From contig CALUTF010000014.1 in the NCBI GenBank assembly GCA_944323595.1, positions 1 to 40,600 on the forward strand: a stretch of DNA of 40,600 nt. The letters are read 5' to 3'. The notes under the pieces were generated by a model. That model was not told the DNA's origin. It searched no databases and was given only the letters and a program-made list of their open reading frames with translations. Position 1 is the stretch's first letter; each line of letters opens with the position of its first letter. Positions 1-9,189 of this stretch are shown here, piece after piece. The position numbers were made by a program, and so were the translations under genes. Source of the DNA: Candidatus Gastranaerophilales bacterium. GTDB lineage: Bacteria; Cyanobacteriota; Vampirovibrionia; Gastranaerophilales; Gastranaerophilaceae.

Positions 1-332
1 TAATTATGCAATGGAAGAGATTTTTCTAAAGCTGTTTTATGTACCGGAAAATCCGGAGTTGTTTTAGGCTTATCCTGTGAATAATTTGAATAATAATACG
101 TTTCAGCGATATTCTTTTCACAATCAGAGATATTATATATATAAACATCCTCTCCATCCGGATAGAATTTCACAATCCCCTTGTACTTATATAAATTTTC
201 TGTTTTTTCAATACTATCTGTATCCAGCAACACCGTAAGTTTGCTATCTTCCGAAAGATTTAACCATTGTTCAGAATGCGCAATATTCACTGTAAATAGC
301 ACAGAAAAAATTAATAAAAAAATCTTTTTCAT
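1..332 (-). CDS. Secreted protein, surface-adhesin E-like (3' end outside window)
   Basis: An open minus-strand frame starts at ATG 330-332 and runs off the left edge, giving about 110 residues. It opens with a signal peptide (MKKIFLLIFSVLFTVNIAHS). The mature part has the layout of the surface-adhesin E-like family (PF16747): a Trp near the start, a VLLDTDSI strand, a KFYPDG turn, a DC motif, then Tyr-rich sequence. A role at the cell surface or periplasm is inferred only from the signal peptide and this resemblance. A GAGGAGG lies about 20 nt upstream of the ATG, rather far; an in-frame GTG two codons earlier is an alternative start. The C-terminus is not visible. Confidence 0.65.
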   Translation of the reverse strand, partial: MKKIFLLIFSVLFTVNIAHSEQWLNLSEDSKLTVLLDTDSIEKTENLYKYKGIVKFYPDGEDVYIYNISDCEKNIAETYYYSNYSQDKPKTTPDFPVHKTALEKSLPLHN

Positions 333-396
333 ATTCACTATCGTATCAAAGCACCTCCTCTATGTCAATTTCTAACAAATTACGAATTACATATTA

Positions 397-429
397 TAAC
401 AGAGGACATTATTTATATGTCCTCTGTTA
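397..429 (-). terminator. Hairpin downstream of lysS
   Basis: A perfect 13-bp inverted repeat (ACAGAGGACAT core) with a 7-nt loop lies between the lysS stop and the next minus-strand gene. The U-tract on the minus strand is poor, so termination strength is uncertain. Confidence 0.6.
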
Positions 430-458
430 ATTATTACATCTAATTTATTGATAATAGA

Positions 459-1994
459 TTAATCTCTTTTCTTTAAAGTAGGGAATGCAATTACGTCTCT
501 AATTGACGGAGAATTTGTTAAAAGCATAACCAGACGGTCAATTCCCATACCCAGACCGCCTGTAGGCGGCATACCGTGTTCTAACGCACAGATAAAGTCT
601 TCATCAATTTCCATTGCTTCTTCATCACCGTTAGCCTTAGCAAGTGCCTGAGCCTCAAATCTCATTCTCTGATCAATAGGGTCAGTAAGTTCGGAGAATG
701 CGTTACAGATTTCCCAGCCGTTTACGCGGGTTTCAAAACGTTCTGTCAGTCTGTCGTTATCTCTGTGAACTTTTGCAAGCGGTGATATGTCGCGAGGATA
801 ATCAATAATGTGAACAGGTTGAATTAATGTAGGCTCAACTTTTTCTTCAAAAATTCTGTCGATTACCTGTCCCCAGTTTTCGCAATCATCTGCATTAACT
901 CCGGCTTCTTTGGCTTTTGCTCTTGCATCTGTAATTGTGAAAATTTGATTGAAGTCAATGCCTGTTGCTTCTTTAACGGCTCCTAGCATTGTTTTTCTAT
1001 CCCACGGAGGAGTCAGGTCAATTTCATTTTCACCGTACTGAATTTTCATTGTGCCCAGAACTTCCTGTGCAACAGTTGAAACAAGATTTTCAATCAATAC
1101 CATCATTTCATTATAATCAACATAAGCCTGATAAAGTTCTACCATTGTAAATTCAGGATTGTGGCGAGTATCAATACCTTCATTTCTGAAACTTCTGTTG
1201 ATTTCAAAGATTTTCTCGCTCATACCGCCTACCATAAGACGTTTCAGATAAAGTTCCGGAGCTATTCTCAGATACATATCCATATCAAGAGTATTATGGT
1301 GTGTAATGAACGGCCTTGCATTCGCACCCCCTACCTGTGGGTGAAGCATAGGTGTTTCAACTTCCAGAAAACCCTGTGCAGTTAAATACTGTCTGATTTT
1401 TTGGATAATCAAGCTTCTTGTTTGGAAAGTTTTTCTTACATCTTCGTTGCAAATCATATCAACATATCTTTGACGATATTTTGTTTCCACATCGCTGAAT
1501 GTATGGAATTTTTCCAGTTCTTCAAGTTTTTCCTTGCTGATTTGTTTGTTTGGCAACGGCAGCAAAGCTTTTGACAACAATTTTAATGATGTAGCTTTAA
1601 TAGAAAGTTCACCGCGCGGAGTTCTTCTGATTGTGCCAGTAAAACCAACGATATCACCGATATCAATGAGTTTTAAAAGTTTCATCTGGTCTTCATTTAA
1701 ATTTTCCTTATGTGAAAATATTTGGATTTTGCCTGACGGGTCAACCAGATCAATAAACATTCCTGAATTTCTGATAACCATTACACGACCTGCAACGGAA
1801 TAACAATCTTCTGTTTCGGCACCGTTTTCAAGGTCTTTATATTTTTCCTGCAAGTCTGCGGCATTGGCATCTTTATTAAAAGAATACGGATATGGATTTA
1901 TACCTCTGTCTGCAAGCTCGGCAAGTTTTTGAATTCTTGTCTGTCTTATTTGTTCCTGAGCGGAAATCGGCTCATGAGTAGTTTGTTGTGTCAT
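459..1994 (-). CDS. lysS: Lysyl-tRNA synthetase, class II
   Basis: This cytosolic enzyme charges tRNA-Lys using ATP. Its 511 residues match the usual bacterial LysRS length. An N-terminal OB-fold anticodon-binding domain occupies roughly residues 60-165. The class II catalytic domain follows, with motif 2 around FRNEGIDTRHNPEFT and motif 3 around GLGMGIDRLVM near the C-terminus. The lysine-pocket segment GWEICNAFSEL is present. The start is supported by AAGGAA 8-9 nt upstream of the ATG. It is probably transcribed alone, because a terminator separates it from pilT upstream and a hairpin follows the stop. No abnormal residues were seen. Confidence 0.98.
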   Translation of the reverse strand: MTQQTTHEPISAQEQIRQTRIQKLAELADRGINPYPYSFNKDANAADLQEKYKDLENGAETEDCYSVAGRVMVIRNSGMFIDLVDPSGKIQIFSHKENLNEDQMKLLKLIDIGDIVGFTGTIRRTPRGELSIKATSLKLLSKALLPLPNKQISKEKLEELEKFHTFSDVETKYRQRYVDMICNEDVRKTFQTRSLIIQKIRQYLTAQGFLEVETPMLHPQVGGANARPFITHHNTLDMDMYLRIAPELYLKRLMVGGMSEKIFEINRSFRNEGIDTRHNPEFTMVELYQAYVDYNEMMVLIENLVSTVAQEVLGTMKIQYGENEIDLTPPWDRKTMLGAVKEATGIDFNQIFTITDARAKAKEAGVNADDCENWGQVIDRIFEEKVEPTLIQPVHIIDYPRDISPLAKVHRDNDRLTERFETRVNGWEICNAFSELTDPIDQRMRFEAQALAKANGDEEAMEIDEDFICALEHGMPPTGGLGMGIDRLVMLLTNSPSIRDVIAFPTLKKRD

Positions 1995-2047
1995 TTTTAT
2001 TATTCCTTATTCTTAATAACCTTATGTCAAAATTTTAGCACAAACAA

Positions 2048-2083
2048 AAAAAGGTACAAACCTTGGACGGAATGCACCTTTTT
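2048..2083 (-). terminator. Rho-independent terminator of the pilT unit
   Basis: An AAAAAGGT/ACCTTTTT stem is followed on the minus strand by a long T-run (T7 then GTTT). It sits 23 bases past the pilT stop and just upstream of lysS. T residues also follow on the plus strand. Confidence 0.8.
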
Positions 2084-2105
2084 ATTATATATTAAACATA
2101 CAGTA

Positions 2106-3170
2106 TTACTGCAGCAAACGTTTCAACTCATCAGGACGTGAAGTTTTTGACATCGCGTCTTCCATTGAGATAAGTTTTTCTTTATATAATTTGGAAAGAG
2201 CCATTTCAAGAGTTTGCATGCCGAGGCCCTGATTCATTTGAATTGTTGAATAAATCTGTGCCGCTTTTGCTTCTCTGATAAGGTTTGCAATCGCAGGTGT
2301 AACTATCATAATTTCCTGTGCCATAACACGCCCTTTTTTGGTTCCGTCCGGCTGCAGCTTTGGAATCAGTGTTTGTGAAAATACTGCAACAAGAGAGTTT
2401 GCAAGCTGTACACGAATTTGTTGCTGCTGCCCTTCAGGGAATACGTCAATGATACGGTCAATTGTTTGCGAAGCTGATGACGTGTGAAGTGTTCCGAACA
2501 CAAGGTGACCTGTTTCTGCTGCGGTAAGAGCGAGGGCAATTGTTTCGTGGTCACGCATCTCACCTACCAGAATAATATCAGGGTCTTCACGGAGTGCGGA
2601 TTTCAATGCATTTGCAAAAGAGCGTGTATCCATACCTAATTCACGCTGGTGAATAATGCTTTGCTTTGATTTGTGGACAAACTCTATAGGGTCTTCAATT
2701 GTCAGAATATGTTCCGCTTTTGTTGAATTTATATAGTCTATCATTGCAGCCAGAGTAGTTGATTTACCGGATCCTGTAGGCCCTGTAACAAGTACAAGAC
2801 CGCGTGGTTTTTCCGCCATTTTACGAACGGTTTCCGGCAAGCCGAGAGATTCAAACGACGGAACAGTGTCCGTAATCGTTCTGAATGCTGCAGCATAATT
2901 ACCTTTGTCCCTGTAAATGTTAACCCGGAAACGGCTAAGACCTTCTACACCGTAAGAAAAGTCTAATTCCCATTCCTGTTCAAGTTTACGGCGCTGTTCA
3001 TTTGAAAGCATAGGGAAAAGCAAATTTTCTACATCATGCGGAGAAAGTGACGGACAGTCAAATCTTCTTAATTTACCGTCAATACGTCCTGCCGGCTGGA
3101 GATTGCTTGTTATATGCAAGTCGCTGCCATTCTGGCTTACAAGTTGTTCCAAAAGATCTTCTATCTGCAT
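2106..3170 (-). CDS. pilT: Type IV pilus retraction ATPase PilT
   Basis: This hexameric cytoplasmic ATPase depolymerises type IV pili (twitching, DNA uptake, adhesion). It has 354 residues, standard for PilT. The N-terminal PAS-like domain includes SDLHI around residues 16-20. Walker A is GPTGSGKST at 130-138. The Asp box (ILTIEDPIEFVH), Walker B (DIILVGEMRD) and His box (GHLVFGTLHTSSA) follow in order. The short C-terminal AIRNLIREAK-like segment typical of PilT is present as ANLIREAKAAQI, which favours PilT over PilB. It lies 13 bases after a small unknown gene, probably in the same operon. The prepilin gene at 22058 is a plausible partner. Confidence 0.95.
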   Translation of the reverse strand: MQIEDLLEQLVSQNGSDLHITSNLQPAGRIDGKLRRFDCPSLSPHDVENLLFPMLSNEQRRKLEQEWELDFSYGVEGLSRFRVNIYRDKGNYAAAFRTITDTVPSFESLGLPETVRKMAEKPRGLVLVTGPTGSGKSTTLAAMIDYINSTKAEHILTIEDPIEFVHKSKQSIIHQRELGMDTRSFANALKSALREDPDIILVGEMRDHETIALALTAAETGHLVFGTLHTSSASQTIDRIIDVFPEGQQQQIRVQLANSLVAVFSQTLIPKLQPDGTKKGRVMAQEIMIVTPAIANLIREAKAAQIYSTIQMNQGLGMQTLEMALSKLYKEKLISMEDAMSKTSRPDELKRLLQ

Positions 3171-3183
3171 TATTTGTTCCTCT

Positions 3184-3435
3184 TTATTCTTTAAAATTTA
3201 ATACGGCATCTTCTTCTTCCATTGCAAGTTCAATAAGCTTATATGCCATATACGCCCCGAGCGCTACTGCTTTAGGATCCAGAGATGTTTTATTGGCCGC
3301 CTCAATTATTGCTGTATTAATCTCGGGATTTTCATCTTTGATGTAATGTATCATTTTTTTACGCCATGCCGGCATATCCTGAAATATTTCAACAAATGCG
3401 GCTGCGGCATTTTCTTCCGTAATTATCGGTATCAT
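3184..3435 (-). CDS. Small conserved-looking protein upstream of pilT
   Basis: An 83-residue acidic, helical, probably cytoplasmic protein that I do not recognise. There is no signal peptide or metal motif. The C-terminal half (AVALGAYMAYKLIELAMEEED) looks like an amphipathic helix. The start is supported by AAGGAAAAAG shortly before the ATG. It lies 13 bases upstream of pilT on the same strand, so it is probably co-transcribed and may be linked to pilus function. That link is from position only. Confidence 0.7.
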   Translation of the reverse strand: MIPIITEENAAAAFVEIFQDMPAWRKKMIHYIKDENPEINTAIIEAANKTSLDPKAVALGAYMAYKLIELAMEEEDAVLNFKE

Positions 3436-3526
3436 ATCTTTTTCCTTATCATACAGGACTTTTTACCATATTATCTGCGATTATATATTAAATTTTACAC
3501 GCCGTCTATACATTAGAAAATGTATT

Positions 3527-3535
3527 TGCTAGAAT
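3527..3535 (+). promoter_or_regulatory. Extended -10 promoter of recF
   Basis: TGCTAGAAT (TG-n-TAGAAT) ends 10 nt before the recF ATG. Transcription would start about 4 nt before the ATG, consistent with the lack of an SD site. Confidence 0.5.
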
Positions 3536-3545
3536 ATTTTTATCT

Positions 3546-4655
3546 ATGAGATTAGCGGATTTAAAATTATCAAACTACAGAAACATAAAGGAGCTTTCAT
3601 TAAATTTCAACTCTGACAAAATTCTGATTATCGGGAAAAATGCACAGGGCAAAACAAACATACTGGAGAGCATTTATTTTTTGTCTACCCTTAAAAGCCC
3701 GAGGACTTCTAATAATATTGAATTGATTAACTTTGAAAGCACATCTGCAGAAGTCCACGCTGATATAATAAAATCCGATACGGATATTGAACTTGATTTT
3801 GCATATAACAACGAAAAAAAACGGGAATTGAAAATTAACGGAGTAAAATCCGGTCCTAAAAATTTCAAATCAGTATTAAAGACTGTACTATTTTCAACGA
3901 ACGATTTGCTGCTTTTGCGCGGAACGCCTCAGGACAGAAGAGATTGGCTGGATAGAGCAATTTCACAAATTTATCCGGCTTATGATGACAGATTATCTAA
4001 ATACGACAAAATACGCGTACAAAAAAACAATTACCTGAAAGATTACCTAAAAACAGGGAACTCAAATGATACGCTGCTTGATGTTTATAATGAACAACTG
4101 GTGATTACCGGAAGCAATATTATATATTTACGAAAGAAATTTCTGAACGAAATAGAGAAAATAGCAAAAGAAAAACACAGAATTATAAGTGAAACAGAAG
4201 ATTTACAAATTCATTACGACTGTTCATTTTTGAGCGGGAATGAATTTGAGGCAGAAGAAATAGCCGATTCATTTAAAAACGCTCTTGCAGAGCGCAGGCA
4301 GGAAGAAATGAGGCGCGGACAATCCTGTGTCGGACCGCACAGAGATGATATAATATTTTTTATAAACAACAATGAAGCTACAAAATTTGCATCACAGGGA
4401 CAGCAAAGAACTATTGTGCTTGCATTAAAACTTTCCGAACTTGATATAATCACAGAAAAAACCGGAGATAATCCTATTCTTCTGCTTGATGATGTTCTGG
4501 CAGAACTTGATGATATCAGACAGAATTATCTATTAAAGTCCATTAATGAGGAAACACAAACTATAATTACCTCTGTAGATACAGTATTATTTGAAGATGA
4601 ATTTTTAAAAGATGTGCTTATTTATAAAATAGAGCAGGGGAATATTTTAATTTAA
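3546..4655 (+). CDS. recF: DNA replication and repair protein RecF
   Basis: RecF is an SMC-like ATPase that helps load RecA at gaps together with RecO and RecR. The 369 residues match the family. Walker A is GKNAQGKT at 30-37, the ABC signature SQGQQRTIVLALKL is near residue 282, and Walker B PILLLDDVLAELD is around 309-321. The opening MRLADLKLSNYRNI is typical. There is no SD; an extended -10 lies just upstream, so the mRNA may be near-leaderless. The gene is divergent from the pilT operon and convergent with the large gene at 4712. No dnaA or dnaN is visible, so recF has been separated from its frequent neighbours. Confidence 0.96.
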   Translation: MRLADLKLSNYRNIKELSLNFNSDKILIIGKNAQGKTNILESIYFLSTLKSPRTSNNIELINFESTSAEVHADIIKSDTDIELDFAYNNEKKRELKINGVKSGPKNFKSVLKTVLFSTNDLLLLRGTPQDRRDWLDRAISQIYPAYDDRLSKYDKIRVQKNNYLKDYLKTGNSNDTLLDVYNEQLVITGSNIIYLRKKFLNEIEKIAKEKHRIISETEDLQIHYDCSFLSGNEFEAEEIADSFKNALAERRQEEMRRGQSCVGPHRDDIIFFINNNEATKFASQGQQRTIVLALKLSELDIITEKTGDNPILLLDDVLAELDDIRQNYLLKSINEETQTIITSVDTVLFEDEFLKDVLIYKIEQGNILI

Positions 4656-4687
4656 TAAAGCCTGACTAAAAAGCCAGACTTTATTAA
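4652..4687. terminator. Bidirectional terminator between recF and the 1014-aa gene
   Basis: TTAATAAAG/CTTTATTAA arms surround a partly paired CTG/CAG core between two converging genes. The flanks are AT-rich on both sides. Confidence 0.7.
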
Positions 4688-4711
4688 ACCGCTACAAATT
4701 TTGTACCCCTT

Positions 4712-7700
4712 TTACCCCTTAATAGGAGGCATATCTTTATAGAATTTTCTATAATTTATGTCATTAAAGTTAGACGCGAATGCTGATTTCATAAATCTGT
4801 TTGAAATATATTGAGGCATTGTTGCATACATTTGTTCATTTGCCTGAGTTTCAGCAGGTTCTGCGGAGGCTGTTTTTTGTTTTTTTTCCTCTCCATATAA
4901 CGCTTCACGAGCAACTTTTTCAATATTTGCAGAGAAGAAGTTTGATTTAAGGATAAATCTTGCGCCTTCTTTTTTTGCTTCTCCGCCTGCATTAAGCATA
5001 GCAATTGCAACAATATTGATTACCTGCAGAGGTAAACCCGGAAGTTTCAAAATAGCAGAACCGTGAGATGCGGCGATTGTTTTAAGTAAATTAGGACAAT
5101 ACATCGCTATTTTAATATAAGCTTCTTTTTTAGTCGCATCCGGGAGTCTGTCAATAAACGCGCTCAAGTCTTTAACGCTGTTAAATTTATCAGAGTAATA
5201 CTGACGGCGTTCTTCTGCAGACATATTAGCTACATCAGGGTTACTTGCATCAAGATTATTTTCAATAATAGATTCGGTAACAGCTGCGATAATTTGTTTA
5301 GTATATGTAGCTTCTGTAGAAGCTATTACCTGTTGAATATTAGCATTATTTTGCACGCCGGAATTTGAAGAACCGGCAGCAGCTTCGTTAGCAGCGACTT
5401 CATTAGCAACACTGGCAGCAGCTTCTATGGCTTTTGTATTACCGGTATCAATTGACATCTGAAGTGCTTCTGCCTGTACAGACGAATCGTAATTAACGAT
5501 GTTTTTCGTTGCATATTCCAAGACTTCATCATACTGGGATGTCATTAATGTTTCGTGAGCATGCAGTTGATTATCCGCATGTAATAACGGAACTTGGTCT
5601 GCCAATGCTGTTTCAAGGTAGATGGCATCTTCTTTTGCCATTTTAGCACTTGCAGCATGTGAACTTTCAAATAAGTAGCTTTGGTCATCAGCATCATGCT
5701 TATGGATATTATCAATACCTGCCTTCATAACATTAACATTGCCTGTGGCGTTAGCTTTATCATGCATGTCACGACGGATTGATTTAGCCATACGGTGAGT
5801 GTTGCTTGCAAATTGAACTTGAGTTGCCTCAGAATATTCACTGTCTTTATTTTCAAATACAGCAGTGCCGACTTCACTCTGTTCATCCGCGCTATAAGTA
5901 CCTTTTTCAGAAGCCTGAAAATATGCTTCCCCAACTTCAGGACTACCAATTTGCAAAAGTTCTTTAGCAATGGTTGTTTTTTGAAGTTCTCCCAATATAT
6001 CCGGTCTTGAGAGTACATGTGCGGCAACTTTACCAATTTCCAGACTTTGCGGATGGTCAGGATGTTTGAATTCTTTCATTTCTAATACAATGCTTAATTC
6101 ACGTTCTGCATCCTTGCTTTCACCGGCTGCAATTGTTTTTGTTTTAGCAGATGCGAAATCGTACATTTTTGCTATGTCGCCAATTTCAGGATATTCTTCC
6201 TGCAATTTGTACGCAACATCAAATAATAATTTCTTTTCATAAAATGCATCACAATTATCCAGCCATTTTTTGAATTTAGCCGTACCAATCTTGCCAACTT
6301 CATCTTTGCTTAATTCTTTTCCTGATGCGACATCATAAAATTTGCCGTCTTTAATCGTTATACCCAAATCTTTTTTGACATAGGCATAAGTAGCTTCAGT
6401 AACAGCTTCTTTATAAACTTCTTTTTCGTCCTCAAGTGTAACTAAATTATTAGAGATGTAATCTTTAAAAACTTCCTGAAAAGTAGCATCCTTTGACATT
6501 TTCTTAAATGTCGAATTTGCTTTATCTTGGGAATAGTTACCTAAATGTAAATCCCAGCCTTTTTCTTTAAGAGATTTATAGTCATTATATAATTGAAGTT
6601 CCGTCTCATTCAGGCAGCTTATGTCACCATTATTTTTCTGAATTTTGTCATTGAGGTAATTGAACCTTGCAATATCAGTTTCTTCACCGTTTTTGTACAT
6701 AGAAAGGTCATCTCCGGTGAAACCTTCCGTTTGTTCCAGATAGTCTAAAACATTATTGTCAAGTTCTTTAATTTGCTCAAACTTGTCATAAAGGCTTTCA
6801 CGTCTTTCTATTACTTTAGAAATAACGCTTTCCAACTGCTCATTAAAAGTAGCACCAGCTTCAAGACTTTCTTGTCTGAGTTCTGAATATGGACCGACAT
6901 TAAAAGCTCTGGTAAGCATAATTTTATCTTCCTGTCGCAAGTTGCCCCAGGACGGTATTTCTTCTGCAAGTTTTGCCTCAACACCGTTAACACGTGCTGC
7001 CTGCTCTTCAGGTGAAAGGTTTTCCCATTCTTTAGCACCAAGTTTCGGCAAAATATTTGAAAGCATAAATGCTTCATCAAATTCACCATCTATTACGTAA
7101 TGAGAACGATCGTGCCCGAGACTTGCAAGAAAAGCATCCTGTTCTTCGGTTGTCATGCTGTCCCATTTGGACTTTGCGTATTCATATTTTGCCAGGGATT
7201 TAACAAAATATCCGGCCTGCTCTTCTTTTGTCAAAGTTCCTTCAATTCCAAAATCGCAGTCAAATACTTTGTGTTCAGGATCATCTGTTGAAAACTGTTT
7301 GAAAGCCACACTATTAAAATCAGATTTGATTTCTACAGTTGGGGGGTTACTTTGACTTTGTGAAGCAAGATTAATTTTACCAGCGTCAGGAGCAGACTGT
7401 TGCTCTGCGGCCGCAGCAGGCGGTGTATTATTTACTTTCACAGAATTCGTATCTGATGAATTAGTATTAACCGACTCTGATAATGTTTGACTTTCTGGGG
7501 TCGGGTTACTCTTTTTTTCATAAAATTCATTTAAGCATTCTGCTAACTCTACACTTGAAATATTATTAGGATCCAAACCTTTAGAGATAATGTATGCTTC
7601 TTCTTCTGGTGTTAATTTTTTCTTCTCAACTTTTTTTGTTTCTACAACCGAATTAGGCGCAGCAGAAGATTGTACAGACGGTGTTGACTGTGTACTGTTG

Positions 7701-7756
7701 CCATTTAACATGGCTGTAAAATTATTACTTGCTGATATTGAGTCCGAAGTAGTCAT
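4712..7756 (-). CDS. Large unrecognised protein (about 1014 aa)
   Basis: I do not recognise a family. The start is taken at ATG 7756 (MTTSDSISASNN), preceded by an AAGAGAG-type SD; an upstream ATG at 7798 has none. Residues 1 to about 140 are low-complexity (Ser, Asn, Pro, Gln) with a Lys/Glu stretch, and look disordered. Short TPEEEAYI, TTEEQDAF and SPEEQAAR segments may be degenerate repeats. The remainder is predicted helical and rich in Glu, Lys and Ala, including an Ala-rich stretch in the second half. There is no signal peptide or clear membrane segment. It ends in a conserved-looking aromatic tail (YRKFYKDMPPIKG). The lone ATP-binding-free helical build suggests a structural or secreted protein, but that is a guess. 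Confidence 0.85.
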   Translation of the reverse strand: MTTSDSISASNNFTAMLNGNSTQSTPSVQSSAAPNSVVETKKVEKKKLTPEEEAYIISKGLDPNNISSVELAECLNEFYEKKSNPTPESQTLSESVNTNSSDTNSVKVNNTPPAAAAEQQSAPDAGKINLASQSQSNPPTVEIKSDFNSVAFKQFSTDDPEHKVFDCDFGIEGTLTKEEQAGYFVKSLAKYEYAKSKWDSMTTEEQDAFLASLGHDRSHYVIDGEFDEAFMLSNILPKLGAKEWENLSPEEQAARVNGVEAKLAEEIPSWGNLRQEDKIMLTRAFNVGPYSELRQESLEAGATFNEQLESVISKVIERRESLYDKFEQIKELDNNVLDYLEQTEGFTGDDLSMYKNGEETDIARFNYLNDKIQKNNGDISCLNETELQLYNDYKSLKEKGWDLHLGNYSQDKANSTFKKMSKDATFQEVFKDYISNNLVTLEDEKEVYKEAVTEATYAYVKKDLGITIKDGKFYDVASGKELSKDEVGKIGTAKFKKWLDNCDAFYEKKLLFDVAYKLQEEYPEIGDIAKMYDFASAKTKTIAAGESKDAERELSIVLEMKEFKHPDHPQSLEIGKVAAHVLSRPDILGELQKTTIAKELLQIGSPEVGEAYFQASEKGTYSADEQSEVGTAVFENKDSEYSEATQVQFASNTHRMAKSIRRDMHDKANATGNVNVMKAGIDNIHKHDADDQSYLFESSHAASAKMAKEDAIYLETALADQVPLLHADNQLHAHETLMTSQYDEVLEYATKNIVNYDSSVQAEALQMSIDTGNTKAIEAAASVANEVAANEAAAGSSNSGVQNNANIQQVIASTEATYTKQIIAAVTESIIENNLDASNPDVANMSAEERRQYYSDKFNSVKDLSAFIDRLPDATKKEAYIKIAMYCPNLLKTIAASHGSAILKLPGLPLQVINIVAIAMLNAGGEAKKEGARFILKSNFFSANIEKVAREALYGEEKKQKTASAEPAETQANEQMYATMPQYISNRFMKSAFASNFNDINYRKFYKDMPPIKG

Positions 7757-7848
7757 ACAATACTCTCTTGGTTCGTGCTTATATCTCATGAAAAACATGC
7801 AAAAACGGATAATTGCATCTTAGAATAAATTATTTACATTTCTTTACA

Positions 7849-8898
7849 TTAATTTTTCGGATATACAACACCATTCAAAACTGTCACCAGTGAATTTGTT
7901 ATTGAAGTCTCAAATGCCTTATTGTAGCCAGTATCACGCAACAAGCCTGCAAGGGATTCAAACAATTCATTATTAACAAGTCTTGCAGTATTTTGGCTAA
8001 GGCGCTTGTTAACTTCAATAACTCCAAAATTTAAATTGGCGATATCCCCGCCAAAATCTTCAAGCTTTATTTGCGCAGCTCGAAGTGCTGATACTTTAAA
8101 TTCCGGACCGTCTTCTCTTTTTATTGTTACAACTTCAAAATCATTAGTACTATCATCCAAATCATATACAGTTATGCGATATTTTCCGTTTTTTGTATTA
8201 ACATCAAGGTGTCCGATTGCTGTACCAAAAGCTTCTTTACGGTTTGCCCCGTCAGCCAGCCAGCTTGTGTTTGGTTTTACATTTTGAAGTTCACAACCGC
8301 TTCCCAAACGTATTACACGTTTTACGTCTTCAACCGGAATAGCCTTATTATTTTTGACAGACGGTAGTTTACCGTCAACAAATTTTTGTATATATTCACA
8401 TCTTGTATTATTTGCATCACCCATAACAACTGGTTCACCGGTTGATGGTTTTAAAATCAACTGAGGGAATTTCACTTCACCTGCAGAAATACCGTCATCA
8501 CCTACAAGTTCCAACGTTGTATTGACTAATTTTTCTACGTCAAAAGGATGCCCTGTCAGCCGCAAGACTACCTCATCAATACTGTTCTTATTATTTGTCT
8601 TACTGTAAAATTGAAATCTGCTGCGTTCAACAGGCGATTCTTCATAAACAAGTCTTATATTATCTTGATTGTTTGCTACGGTTTCTAAATTAATTTCTGA
8701 TGAAGAAGAATGTAAACTATTAGTAGAATTTACATTAATCGGGCTCATAGCGATTAAAAGCGCTAATGGCACTGCCTTTACTATTGGTGTTGATACCCGT
8801 ATATTTTCTGATGCTTCTTTATTCTTTCTTCCAAAATTTACAGCACTTTTTTGACCATTATGCTGCATGTTTAGGCTTGAAACAGGCATTATTGCCAT
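7849..8898 (-). CDS. Unrecognised protein with N-terminal hydrophobic segment
   Basis: A 349-residue protein with no family I can name. The N-terminus carries a motif NFGRKNK (about residues 21-27) followed by one hydrophobic segment (VKAVPLALLIAMSPI, about 41-55). The C-terminal part looks like a soluble mixed alpha/beta domain. I recall similar FG-K-K plus hydrophobic N-termini in Gastranaerophilales proteins. AAGGAGAAGG lies a few bases before the ATG, so this start is well supported. It lies directly upstream of the 1014-aa gene on the same strand, 92 bases from its start, and the two may form one unit. An 11-bp direct repeat lies in its upstream region. Confidence 0.85.
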   Translation of the reverse strand: MAIMPVSSLNMQHNGQKSAVNFGRKNKEASENIRVSTPIVKAVPLALLIAMSPINVNSTNSLHSSSSEINLETVANNQDNIRLVYEESPVERSRFQFYSKTNNKNSIDEVVLRLTGHPFDVEKLVNTTLELVGDDGISAGEVKFPQLILKPSTGEPVVMGDANNTRCEYIQKFVDGKLPSVKNNKAIPVEDVKRVIRLGSGCELQNVKPNTSWLADGANRKEAFGTAIGHLDVNTKNGKYRITVYDLDDSTNDFEVVTIKREDGPEFKVSALRAAQIKLEDFGGDIANLNFGVIEVNKRLSQNTARLVNNELFESLAGLLRDTGYNKAFETSITNSLVTVLNGVVYPKN

Positions 8899-8921
8899 AA
8901 TTCCTTCTCCTTTACTTATTC

Positions 8922-8932
8922 TTAACCCACAG
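8922..8932. repeat. Direct repeat copy 1, TTAACCCACAG
   Basis: Identical 11-bp copy of 8997-9007, 75 bp apart, in the divergent intergenic region between the 349-aa gene and fba. It could be an operator. Confidence 0.5.
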
Positions 8933-8996
8933 TATTTTTTGTATGTTATATTAAGGCAAGTGCAAATTTTTTTTTGCTACCTGTCTTTTTTATCAT

Positions 8997-9007
8997 TTAA
9001 CCCACAG
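8997..9007. repeat. Direct repeat copy 2, TTAACCCACAG
   Basis: Second identical copy of the repeat at 8922-8932. The rest of 8899-9189 is AT-rich with a T9 run and no gene. Confidence 0.5.
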
Positions 9008-9119
9008 CCCTTATTATATATATGTTTTCAGGGTTTGTAAAGTAGTATATACGATATTAACATAACTTTACATCATTTATAGGAGAATAATTTCAACATC
9101 GGCTCAAAATCCGACTCGC

Positions 9120-9163
9120 TTGAATTAAAAGTTTGTTTGTTATATTTTACATGTGTGTAAAAT
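9120..9163 (+). promoter_or_regulatory. Probable fba promoter and inverted repeat
   Basis: TTGAAT (9120-9125) and TATATT (9141-9146) form a plausible promoter with a short 15-bp spacer. A perfect 8-bp inverted repeat, ATTTTACA tgtg TGTAAAAT (9144-9163), overlaps the -10 and the expected start. It could be an operator or a 5' hairpin. Confidence 0.4.
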
Positions 9164-9189
9164 GTTTTACAAGAAGAAGGAGAACTCAA

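Noticed and set aside
7337-7350. G6 run inside the 1014-aa gene as a phase-variation site
   Set aside because: Six identical bases are too few to slip often, and the reading frame continues normally.
4712-7798. Longer start at 7798 for the large protein
   Set aside because: No SD before that ATG, whereas the ATG at 7756 has a GAGAG element at good spacing.
9133-9189. N-terminal extension of fructose-bisphosphate aldolase
   Set aside because: The extra 19 residues do not fit the family and the extension covers the SD and the inverted repeat; ATG 9190 is preferred.
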